A stretch of DNA of 64,000 bases from QHXW01 sp035280425 (GTDB lineage: Bacteria > Acidobacteriota > Terriglobia > Bryobacterales > Bryobacteraceae), in NCBI GenBank assembly GCA_035280425.1, contig DATEFW010000026.1, positions 14,076 to 78,075 of the forward strand, written 5' to 3'. This document shows, one piece after another, positions 49,583 through 57,016 of the stretch. The notes under the pieces are model-generated. The model searched no databases and was not told the origin of the DNA. It saw only the letters and a program-made list of their open reading frames with translations. The first letter of the stretch is position 1. Every line of letters starts with the position of its first letter. The translations under genes and the position numbers were made by a program.

Positions 49583-49710
49583 ATCACCAGTTTAATCGAC
49601 ATGCGCGATAGATGAGTTAAGATCCTTCAAAACAATTTCTTGCAGGCAATGAGCTAGGGGCAGGGAATAATGGAAATCTATCAGTTCGGAAGCGAACGAT
49701 GACCGTTGGC

Positions 49711-52659
49711 CTACTGAACCTGTTGTAGCTTGGCCAGCGATTCGTTCAATCCGGCGAGTTCCCGTTCTACGTCGCGAGGCCGGCGGCGTTCGGGGGCGGG
49801 GAGTCTGCCGCCGCGCTCCAGTTCCAACCATAATTGCCGGCTGCGCTGGTAAAAAGTCTGGGCTTTCGAGGCTTGTTCCAGGCGCAGGGACAGCGCCGTA
49901 TTGTTTGCCGAAGCCATACGAGCGTAAAGCCGCGCGGCGTTTGTGAGCGCATCGGCCAGATGGATGCGATATTGCGCGTTCGCGTGGTCGGTGGCGGAGA
50001 GAGGGTCGAGCAAGGCGATCGCCTTGCCGTACTCTGTCAGGGCATCCATACTGTCCCTCGCCGCGAGGGCTTTCGCGAGATTCGTATGACACTCCGCCAG
50101 AGCGCCGCGGTTGGTGCGGCTGGCACGATTTTTTTCCGCAAGCTTCAGCCGTGCCGCCACGGCTTTACGGTAGTACGGGATGGCCGTCCTGCCGTCCCCG
50201 TTTTGCAACAGGCAATGCGCCAGCCGCGTGTAGCTGTTGGCCAGATGGCCGTAGAGCAGGATGTGGCCGGGATCTTTCGCCGCCAGCGCTTCCTGCCGCG
50301 CCACGCCGCTGCGCAGCATTGCCAGCGCCTCGGGAACTTTTCGCAACTGCCCCAGCGCGGATCCGACTTTACTTTCGCTGAACGAGAGGTCCAGAAGCGC
50401 TTGCGAGTTTCCGGGATCCGCGGCGGAGAGATTGTGATCGATATCGAGTGACTTGCGGTACTCGACGAGCGCTCCGTTCGGGTCCCCGTTGCGCATCAAA
50501 ACGTCGCCGATTTGTTTGTAGGCGAGCGACTGGTTGCGCCGCGCCTGCGCATCTTTCGGGTCGGCGGCGCTCAGCGATCGAAACAGGCTCAGTTCCCGCC
50601 GGAAATGGGACAAGGCGGAGGAAAGGTCGCCGGTTTCGACCAAGGATAACCCGACATTGTGATGCGAAAAGGCGAGCTGGCGGCGGAAGTGGGCGTTATC
50701 GGGATCGGCGGCGGCCAGTTGTTCCCGAATGGCCAGCCCCTTTTGACGGTTCGCGAGCGCCGCAGCGGTATCGCCCGTTTCTTGCAGAACGCCCCCCAGG
50801 CCATCGAGGCTGGCGGCCAGGTGAATTTTTCCTTCCCGATCGGACGGATGTGCCGTTATGAATCGCTCGCTCAGCTCCGCTGCCCGCGCGTATTCTGCGG
50901 CTGCTCTATCGAGATCGCCTGCTGTCCGCAGAAGATCCGCGTGACGATAGTTCTGGGTCATCAGGTTGGTCGCAAACTTGGGATCGTTCGCCAGCGTTCG
51001 GGCCAGGTCCTCATATATTTGCAGCGCTTTTCCGGAGTGCTCGATGGCCCCCGCCGAGTCGCCCGTAAAATGGAGTATGCCGCTGAGCTGCTGGTGAACC
51101 GACGCCAGCGCCAGGCGTAATTGCGGATTTCGCGGGTCCGCGCGGACCAGCGCTTCCCGAATGGCCAGCGCCTTGTTGGAACTCGCCAGGGCGCCTCGAG
51201 AATCGCCCAGATTCGGAAACATGGGATCGCCCTGAAGCTCGCCGACCCGTTGATAAGCGGACGCGATTTCCGCTTGTAGCGATGGATCTCCCCGGCCCTC
51301 CGCGGCGAGGCTGTCGAGATATTCGAGCGCGCGCTTCACCACTAGCGAACGGGCCGGCGTCGAGCCGGGGAGGTCCCGGATGGCATCGTGAAACTCGAAC
51401 AGAAATGAATTCGCGAGCCGGCGAACGTCGTTGAACCTGCGTTCCGCGCGGCGGCGCTGCTCGACGGCAACCCGCGCTTCCCAGAGCGTCGTTCCGGCGC
51501 CCGCGAGCACTGCGGTAAATACGAGCACCGCAGCGACCGCGCCTGCCCGATGTCTGCGAACAAACTTGCCGGCGCGATACGCCACTGTGTCTTTCCGCGC
51601 CACGACCGGACGGCCTTCGAGGTGCCGCCGGATGTCCTCGCAAAGCTGGTGGACCGAACCGTAGCGGCGTTGCGGCTCCTTTTGCAGGGCCTTGAGCACG
51701 ATGTTGTCCAGATCGCCGCGCAGTTCACGGGCAGCGATGCCGGAAGCTCCGGTAGCGGCGCTCGGCGGCAGCGGTTCCTGGGTGCAAACGGCGCGCTCAA
51801 TTTCGGCGGGCGCGCGGGTTTCGAACCGGAGCGGCCTCGCGCCGGTCATTAGCTCGTAGAGCACGGCGCCGAGCGAATAGACATCGGTCGCGGTGGTCAC
51901 CGCGTGCCCGCGAACCTGTTCCGGGCTGGCGTAGTCGGGCGTTAACAGACGCGCACCTGCCAGGGTCATCGTGACCGGCTCATTCGTCACTTCCGGGGTA
52001 AAGATTTTGGCAATACCGAAATCGAGCAGCTTCGGCCTGCCTTCGGCCGTGATGAGAATGTTGGAGGGCTTCAAGTCGCGATGCACCACCAGGTTGCGGT
52101 GTGCGTGCTCGACGGCTTCACCGACATCGAGAAATAACTGCAACCTTTCGCCCAGGCCAAGTTGATGCGTCCGGCAGTGCTCGGTGATCGGCCGGCCTTC
52201 GACCCATTCCATCACCAGGTAAGGCCGGCCGTCCGGCGTCGTACCGCCATCCAGCAGCCGCGCAATGTTGGGGTGGTTCAGCAGTGCCAGCGCCTGGCGT
52301 TCCAGGCGGAACCGGGCAACCAGAAAATCCGTCTCGGCGCCGGCTCTGACCAGCTTGATCGCCACTTCCTGCCGGTAGTCGTCCTCCCGCACCGCGTGGT
52401 AGACAACGCCCATGCCGCCGCGGCCCGCGCAGTCCAGGATGAGGTAGTGGCCTATTCTGCGGGAGTTCTGCGGGTCGCGGGAATCAGGCTCGAGGAATCC
52501 GCCCGATCGATCGAGCGCCGCCAGCAGCCGTTCCACTTCCTCCCGCAAAGCCGCGTCATCGGCGCAGTTTGCGTTCAAGTACGCCAAGCGGGCTCCGGCG
52601 TCCAGTTGCGACGCGGCGTAGAGCAGATCCCGGACCTGATGCCACCGTTCCGCCGTCAT
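49711..52659 (-). CDS. Membrane Ser/Thr protein kinase with TPR sensor domain
   Basis: 982 residues. Residues 1-60 form a helical module common before kinases of this family. The kinase domain (about 68-335) has GRGGMGVVYHAV (P-loop), VAIKLV (catalytic Lys), VVHRDLKPSNILI, KLLDFGIAKIF and ATDVYSLGAVLYEL. A transmembrane helix follows (GAVAAVLVFTAVLAGAG, about 375-395). The external part has about ten TPR-like units (e.g. LASVHQQLSGILHFTGDSAG; HHNVGLSLVETGDLSSALSH). It overlaps the ECF sigma gene by 4 bp (ATGA), so kinase and sigma factor are expressed together and may form one signalling unit, as in many Acidobacteriota. Confidence 0.93.
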   Translation of the reverse strand: MTAERWHQVRDLLYAASQLDAGARLAYLNANCADDAALREEVERLLAALDRSGGFLEPDSRDPQNSRRIGHYLILDCAGRGGMGVVYHAVREDDYRQEVAIKLVRAGAETDFLVARFRLERQALALLNHPNIARLLDGGTTPDGRPYLVMEWVEGRPITEHCRTHQLGLGERLQLFLDVGEAVEHAHRNLVVHRDLKPSNILITAEGRPKLLDFGIAKIFTPEVTNEPVTMTLAGARLLTPDYASPEQVRGHAVTTATDVYSLGAVLYELMTGARPLRFETRAPAEIERAVCTQEPLPPSAATGASGIAARELRGDLDNIVLKALQKEPQRRYGSVHQLCEDIRRHLEGRPVVARKDTVAYRAGKFVRRHRAGAVAAVLVFTAVLAGAGTTLWEARVAVEQRRRAERRFNDVRRLANSFLFEFHDAIRDLPGSTPARSLVVKRALEYLDSLAAEGRGDPSLQAEIASAYQRVGELQGDPMFPNLGDSRGALASSNKALAIREALVRADPRNPQLRLALASVHQQLSGILHFTGDSAGAIEHSGKALQIYEDLARTLANDPKFATNLMTQNYRHADLLRTAGDLDRAAAEYARAAELSERFITAHPSDREGKIHLAASLDGLGGVLQETGDTAAALANRQKGLAIREQLAAADPDNAHFRRQLAFSHHNVGLSLVETGDLSSALSHFRRELSLFRSLSAADPKDAQARRNQSLAYKQIGDVLMRNGDPNGALVEYRKSLDIDHNLSAADPGNSQALLDLSFSESKVGSALGQLRKVPEALAMLRSGVARQEALAAKDPGHILLYGHLANSYTRLAHCLLQNGDGRTAIPYYRKAVAARLKLAEKNRASRTNRGALAECHTNLAKALAARDSMDALTEYGKAIALLDPLSATDHANAQYRIHLADALTNAARLYARMASANNTALSLRLEQASKAQTFYQRSRQLWLELERGGRLPAPERRRPRDVERELAGLNESLAKLQQVQ

Positions 52660-53234
52660 CGGCTGGCGCCCTGGTCCTCATTTCCAGCGCGATGGAGCTG
52701 GTCAAAAAGCCATGCCTTGGCGGTGACCCAGTCGCGTGTCACGGTGGCGGGTGAGATGTTGAGGGCCTCGCTGGTTTCTTCGATGGTCAAGCCGCCGAAA
52801 AACCGGAGTTCAATGACGCGCGCCTGCTGCGGATCGAGCCTGGATAAATTGCCCAGGGCTTCGTCAAGGGCGACGACATCGAGATCCTTGCGCTCCGGCA
52901 AGCCGAGCGACGGATCGAGCGAAAGCATGGGCCGGTCTCCGCCTCGCTTGGCGGCGTGGCGCTGGCGGGCATGATCCACCAGGATGCGCCGCATCATCCG
53001 GGCGGAAATAGCGAAGAAATGGGCGCGATTGCGCCACTCGACGCGCTGCTGGTCCACCAGTCGCAGGTAGGTCTCGTTGACCAAGGCTGCGCTTTCCAGA
53101 GAGTGCGTGTCTTCGGCCGCGAGGTGGTGGCGGGCAACGTTGCGAAGCTCATCGTAGACCAGGGGCATGAGGCGGTCCAGGGCGCCTTCGTCACCTTGGT
53201 TCCAGCCGATCAGCAACTCGGTAATACCCTCCAA
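52656..53234 (-). CDS. ECF-type RNA polymerase sigma factor
   Basis: 192 residues. Region 2: LIGWNQGDEGALDRLMPLVY, ARHHLAAEDTHSLESAALVNE and FFAISARMMRRILVDHARQR. Region 4: LSRLDPQQARVIELRFFGGL then TIEETSEALNISPATVTRDW with a standard helix-turn-helix. This is the ECF family (sometimes called Sig-70_X6) that occurs with Ser/Thr kinase-TPR genes in Acidobacteriota and Planctomycetes. Its stop overlaps the kinase start (ATGA). No anti-sigma factor is adjacent, so control by the linked kinase is plausible. Confidence 0.93.
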   Translation of the reverse strand: MEGITELLIGWNQGDEGALDRLMPLVYDELRNVARHHLAAEDTHSLESAALVNETYLRLVDQQRVEWRNRAHFFAISARMMRRILVDHARQRHAAKRGGDRPMLSLDPSLGLPERKDLDVVALDEALGNLSRLDPQQARVIELRFFGGLTIEETSEALNISPATVTRDWVTAKAWLFDQLHRAGNEDQGASR

Positions 53235-53589
53235 TGCCGGCCCCCTTGGCTGTTCAGCAAAAATTGTAGCACTCGTGAGTGAATTGGCAGCCGATTTACG
53301 CGTCTATAGCGTACTAATCGCTCGTGCGGAGGCCAGGCGCTCCTAAGTCATTGAAGAGAAGGGCGCAACTGGGCGGGCGACATAGAAAACGGGCCCGGAA
53401 AAATACGGCGTGTCCGCGATGATCGGGCGCGCCGGCCGGGCTGCCGGAGGACGAAATGACCATACGTTTGTTGTCCAGAAAGCCAATTCCATGGGGTATC
53501 GGCGCCGCCGCGAGTAGCCGTCTGCCCGCATCCGTTTTTTTGGCGGCCGGTTTGATGGTACGCATGGCAGTTGAATTTCGGGGGTCAAT
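53235..53589. other. Divergent promoter region, no gene
   Basis: 355 bases between the sigma factor gene (minus) and the PEP-CTERM gene (plus). Only frames of Arg/Pro-rich shadow type occur. TCGTGAGTGAATTGG and GCGTACTAATCG near 53270-53320 are AT-richer than the flanks and may include start sites, but no clear promoter pair or hairpin was identified. Confidence 0.4.
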
Positions 53590-54432
53590 ATGAGGCTGCA
53601 CTTTCCCGGATTAACGTTGTTGTATTTGTGTGTTGTCGTCACCTGCGCGCAGGCGGATACTCTTACTACCGCCGATGTCTTTCTGTTTAGCGGCCCATCT
53701 GTTAGCCAATCTGACCCTACGAGCAGTTCCGCGACGATCGACACCAATAACTTTGCGAAGTCCTTCATCAATGCTGGGGGCGGCAAGATGGGGGTCCAAA
53801 CGGTGTCCGGCCCCTCGAACAGAGCCGATGCAACTGCCAGCCACAAAGATACCTGGTCGTGCTCAGGTAGCTGTTCGGGTCTCTCGACAGCGCCGATATC
53901 GCTCGGGATCCTGGTCGAAGGCACTCTGTCGTTAGGCCCCACGCTCGATGCCCAAATGAAAGCCTCCTATTCAATCGACAGCGGTGACGGTTTTAGCTTT
54001 TTTCTCGATGAGGCAGACGGCGGCGTGGGCGCCAACGCGAGCTATAACTTTATCAACGGGACACACATCGATATTCCAGTTGCCTTTACAGACAACCAGG
54101 ATGGCACCCTCAGTTTTTTAGTAAAGTATTCGATCGCGACCGGTATGCCATCATCTTGTAACAACATACCAGGCGTCTCATCATGTCCTTTCTCTTCCGG
54201 GGACAACCAGAGCATGTCTGCGGAAACGTTCTTCGGTTCTATAGATGCCTTCCGCACCTTCGGTGTCACGGTCACTTCGCTCGATCCCAACATTCAATTG
54301 ACGAGCGCGGATGGAAGAACGGGCGGAACCAGCACGGCTCCGGTACCGGAACCGGCGACGCTGGGGTTGCTCACGACGGGTCTGGCCGGCATTGGCGCTC
54401 GCCTCCGTTTTAAACGAAAAATGACGGCATAA
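53590..54432 (+). CDS. PEP-CTERM exported protein
   Basis: 280 residues. Signal peptide MRLHFPGLTLLYLCVVVTCA; a Ser/Thr/Gly-rich beta-sandwich-like body (GTLSFLVKYSIATGMPSSCN). The C-terminal sorting tail is PVPEPATLGLLTTGLAGIGA followed by RLRFKRK: the P-E-P motif, a transmembrane stretch and a basic end. Such proteins are processed by exosortase (EpsH/XrtA) and often associated with exopolysaccharide or biofilm. No exosortase gene is present in this window. Its GC content is somewhat lower than its neighbours. Confidence 0.85.
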   Translation: MRLHFPGLTLLYLCVVVTCAQADTLTTADVFLFSGPSVSQSDPTSSSATIDTNNFAKSFINAGGGKMGVQTVSGPSNRADATASHKDTWSCSGSCSGLSTAPISLGILVEGTLSLGPTLDAQMKASYSIDSGDGFSFFLDEADGGVGANASYNFINGTHIDIPVAFTDNQDGTLSFLVKYSIATGMPSSCNNIPGVSSCPFSSGDNQSMSAETFFGSIDAFRTFGVTVTSLDPNIQLTSADGRTGGTSTAPVPEPATLGLLTTGLAGIGARLRFKRKMTA

Positions 54433-54545
54433 AATTTGTGTGAGTTAAGGCGCGGGAGCAGTTAGTCCAAGTGCGGGAAAGCGGCTCTAGCTGATGATGG
54501 CTCCGGCAGCCGGGCATTGGGGGGAACCGGGTTAAGATGGAAGGC

Positions 54546-54635
54546 GGAGGAATGGCCGAGTGGTCGAAGGCGGCGGTCTTGAAAACCGTTAGCGGGGTAA
54601 CTCGCTCGGGGGTTCGAATCCCTCTTCCTCCGCCA
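54546..54635 (+). tRNA. tRNA-Ser (anticodon TGA)
   Basis: The 7-bp acceptor GGAGGAA (54546-54552) pairs with TTCCTCC (54625-54631), followed by discriminator G and an encoded CCA (54633-54635). The anticodon arm GCGGT-CTTGAAA-ACCGT gives TGA. A long variable arm (about AGCGGGGTAACTCGCT) is typical of serine tRNAs, and the T arm reads GGTTCGAATCCC. All parts are intact. Integrase debris begins within 70 bases downstream. Confidence 0.97.
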
Positions 54636-54701
54636 AAAGGCCGTACCGAACCTTCACGATTCCGCTGAGGGTCCCGAAAAGGTCGTAGTCATACTCCAAA
54701 G

Positions 54702-54875
54702 GTGATGCGCCGAACCCACGCCACGCTGATGAAGGCTTTGGGAGTAGATGGAAAGCTCGTTGCGGATCAGCTTGGGCATAGCCTGGACGTCAATCAGAAC
54801 GTTTACACGCAGTCGCCTGTTGAAGTTCGGCAAGCGGCTGTCAACCAGTTAGAAAAAAGTCTGCAAGTGATGTAA
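54702..54875 (+). pseudogene. C-terminal fragment of a tyrosine recombinase (integrase)
   Basis: 58 codons read VMRRTHATLMKALGVDGKL, VADQLGHSLDVNQNVYTQS, then VEVRQAAVNQLEKSLQV to a TAA. R-R-T-H-A-T supplies the H-x-x-R box, LGH the second histidine and NVYT the catalytic Tyr of phage-type integrases. The first arginine box and the whole N-terminal part are missing. An element's integrase normally ends close to its attachment tRNA; here the fragment ends 55 bases before a tRNA-Gly 3' half. Confidence 0.8.
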
Positions 54876-54930
54876 TCGGAGCACAAACGGAGCACAGGGT
54901 GGAACTGGGTTATGGAGTCGTTGAAAAGGT

Positions 54931-54997
54931 TGGAGCGGGAGATGGGATTCGAACCCACGGCGTCCAGCTTGGGAAGCTGGTGTTCAGGCAGTGAGCC
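54931..54997 (-). other. Degenerate tRNA-Gly(CCC) 3' part, probable attachment-site scar
   Basis: On the minus strand CCAGCTTCCCAAGCTGG (anticodon arm, CCC) is followed by the T arm GTGGGTTCGAATCCCAT and CTCCCGCTCCA, the normal tRNA-Gly 3' end. The 5' side is wrong: CGGGGCTCACTGCCTGAACA only partly resembles the D arm, and no GCGGGAG acceptor 5' strand exists. It cannot fold as a tRNA. Such a 3' half is what integration of an island into tRNA-Gly leaves. A plus-strand reading of it yields the well-known artefact peptide EREMGFEPTASS. Confidence 0.75.
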
Positions 54998-55022
54998 CCG
55001 AAAGGTGGCGTTGGAGGTATCT

Positions 55023-55267
55023 ATGTCGATGACTTTAGAAGAATTGCGGCAATCAAGGTTTCACAAGGAACTTGGACGAAAGATGTGTGCTGCATTCGTT
55101 GCTCAGCAGCAAGGCATCACGGTTGGGACAGCGCTGAAGAAGGTCCCTGATCAGATTGCGATGCGTGGTTGCTTGTCGCGGACTTTGCGGAACGCGCTGT
55201 CAACGCGGCGATGGAATCGCGTTTCGGCGGGCGGGATCTTCCGACGGAGCCCGAATTGGTGATGTAG
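55023..55267 (+). pseudogene. Small element-encoded gene with a frameshift
   Basis: ATG 55023 has GGAGG six bases upstream and begins MSMTLEELRQSRFHKELGRK, MCAAFVAQQQGITVGTALKK, VPDQ. The frame then becomes poor, while a frame shifted by +2 continues with DAWLLVADFAERAVNAAMES and RFGGRDLPTEPELVM to TAG 55267, ending just before the excisionase start. One shift near 55155 would join them into a protein of about 80 residues. A genuine frameshift mutation is likelier than programmed shifting, as no slippery heptamer is seen. Confidence 0.5.
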
Positions 55268-55269
55268 GT

Positions 55270-55467
55270 ATGGGTGAAACGAGCCTTCTCAAAGTAGCGG
55301 AGGTCTCCAAATGGCTCGCCGTTTCGCCGTCTTGGGTGCGCGATCACGCGAAAGGGCGTCGGCGGCCAATCCTTCCATGCATCAATCTTGGCAAATCCCT
55401 GCGTTTTGATCCCCGGCGAGTTTCTGAATGGATCGCAGCTCTGAGTCAAAATGGGAGGGCCGCATGA
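55270..55467 (+). CDS. Excisionase-like helix-turn-helix protein
   Basis: 65 residues: LLKVAEVSKWLAVSPSWVRD then HAKGRRRPILPCINLGKSLR and FDPRRVSEWIAAL. This is the MerR-like winged helix of excisionase/AlpA family proteins, with the (I/L)-x-(L/V)-G-x-x-x-R-F wing. Its TGA overlaps the ATG of the integrase (ATGA), the usual xis-int arrangement. It would bind attachment-site arms and direct excision, but its partner integrase is broken. Confidence 0.8.
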   Translation: MGETSLLKVAEVSKWLAVSPSWVRDHAKGRRRPILPCINLGKSLRFDPRRVSEWIAALSQNGRAA

Positions 55468-56455
55468 TCGAGTCTCTAGGAGGCTTCGATCTCAGGAAAG
55501 TCGGGGTGCATTTGTCACCTCAGCGCTATCAACGCGGAAGCCTGAAGTCCTTCGTGCCGGCAGCAAGAGGAAAGCCGAAAAGACCCTTGCCGCGTGGAGC
55601 GTACTGGGCGAGGTGGTATCGCTATGTCAGGCAGGCTGACGGAAGTGAGAAACGAAGTCCCGGTGAAAAGATCATAACGAAAGAGCTCGCGAGCAGCTTG
55701 CGAATTGGAACGGAGTACGCGGGCCCTCTAACGAAGGATGATGCTCAACGCGTTCTGGATCTGCTGATCGCGCGGGACGCTGGGGCTTACACACCGCCGG
55801 ATACGGCGGCGACCTTCGCCCAAATTGCGCGAGAATATCTTGTCGTCGCGGAGCCGGGCTGGGGTCCTCACACCGCACGGACGTCGAAAGGCCTGATCCA
55901 AGGCGTGCTGATCGGTGGAAAACTTGGGAACCGTCCCGTGGTTGAAATAACCGAGATCGAGCTTCAGCAATTCTTGAACGAGCACGTCTCTGCAGAGGCA
56001 AGCCGGTCCAAACTCTCGAAGATGCTGCTTTACATGCGAAATATCTTCGATCATGCGGTCGTGAAAAAGATCATTCAGGCGAACCCTGCGCGCAACCCCG
56101 GCTATCGGCTGAAAGCGAAGTCGCGAAAGCAGGTCTCGGAGCGTTACCTGAGCCTGATGGAATGCCGGCTGCTGCTGTCGGCTGTTTCGGGAGGTGATCA
56201 TCTCGCCATTCGGATTTTGATCCAGTTGGGTCTGCGGTCCGAAGAACTGTTTGCGCTCCGGCGTGATGACGTCCTCGAAGATATGTTGCGCATCGACGAA
56301 GCTCTTGTCGAAGGCGCGCCAGCACCTGTGAAGACCGCCGCGTCGGATGCGAGCGTTTACATCCCGCCTGATCTCCAATTAGAGCTAACGGCCTGGCTCG
56401 AATGGCTATCTCCTGAACCTCGTGGTTGGCTTTTTCCTGCACCGGTCCCGGTCAA
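55464..56455 (+). pseudogene. Truncated tyrosine recombinase (integrase)
   Basis: From ATG 55464 about 330 codons of integrase are intact. The arm-binding and core SAM-like domains (about 105-205: TFAQIAREYLVVAEPGWGPH; LSKMLLYMRNIFDHAVVKKI) are followed by the start of the catalytic domain with RILIQLGLRSEELFALRRDD (first catalytic Arg). After GWLFPAPVPVN the frame enters the antisense of the FKBP gene and codes nothing sensible until a chance stop at 56663. The H-R-H-Y half of the active site is absent. A matching C-terminal piece exists upstream at 54702-54875, but whether it belonged to this gene is unproven. Confidence 0.85.
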
Positions 56456-56914
56456 TCACGTGCCCGCAATTCCGAGCAACTCGATCTCAAAGATTAGCGT
56501 GGCACCGCCAGGAATTTCAGGAGGACTTCCGCGATCGCCGTACGCGATGCTGGAAGGGCAGACCAACTGCGCCTTACCGCCGACCTTCATCTTCTGGACG
56601 CCTTCGGTCCAGCAAGGAATTACTCGATTGAGAGGAAACGTCGCCGGTTCATTGCGGCTATAAGAGCTGTCAAACTCAACCCCACTCACCAAAGTGCCGC
56701 GGTAGTGGACCTTCACCTCGTCGGTTGCCTTGGGGTAGGCGCCTGTGCCTGCTCTTAGTTCCCGATAGACCAGACCGGTAGCAGTCCGGATAGCGCCCGG
56801 CATGGCAGCTGCTTTCTCAAGATAGGCCCGCGACGCCGCCGAATCCACAGCCGCCGGTCCCGACGAAGAGCAGGAAATGAGCACGACCCAAAGCAGGAGC
56901 ATCAGAAGCCGCAT
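56456..56914 (-). CDS. FKBP-type peptidyl-prolyl isomerase lipoprotein
   Basis: 152 residues. Lipoprotein signal MRLLMLLLWVVLISCSSSGP with a lipobox L-I-S-C. The FKBP domain (about 55-150) has DEVKVHYRGTLVSGVEFDSS, PLNRVIPCWTEGVQKMKVGG, SSIAYGDRGSPPEIPGGATL and IFEIELLGI, containing the usual Y, F-D, W and Y of the active pocket. It assists folding of exported proteins. Its last codon lies at the junction with the truncated integrase, yet the gene is complete at the normal G-I-A-G-T-type end. Confidence 0.92.
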   Translation of the reverse strand: MRLLMLLLWVVLISCSSSGPAAVDSAASRAYLEKAAAMPGAIRTATGLVYRELRAGTGAYPKATDEVKVHYRGTLVSGVEFDSSYSRNEPATFPLNRVIPCWTEGVQKMKVGGKAQLVCPSSIAYGDRGSPPEIPGGATLIFEIELLGIAGT

Positions 56915-57016
56915 GAGCCCAGATTAACATTCCCGGCATCCGGCCGCCCCAAACAGCTCGATTGTTCGCGACTCGCTACGAGGTCATCACGCGGTTGTCA
57001 AGGTACACTAATTGCC

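Noticed and set aside
54912..55262. Open frame beginning MESLKRLEREMGFEPTASS
   Set aside because: The first part is the antisense reading of a tRNA-Gly 3' half, a well-known annotation artefact; only the part from ATG 55023 has its own ribosome-binding site.
56456..56663. Continuation of the integrase frame
   Set aside because: This stretch is antisense to the FKBP gene and has no integrase motifs; the integrase is treated as truncated.
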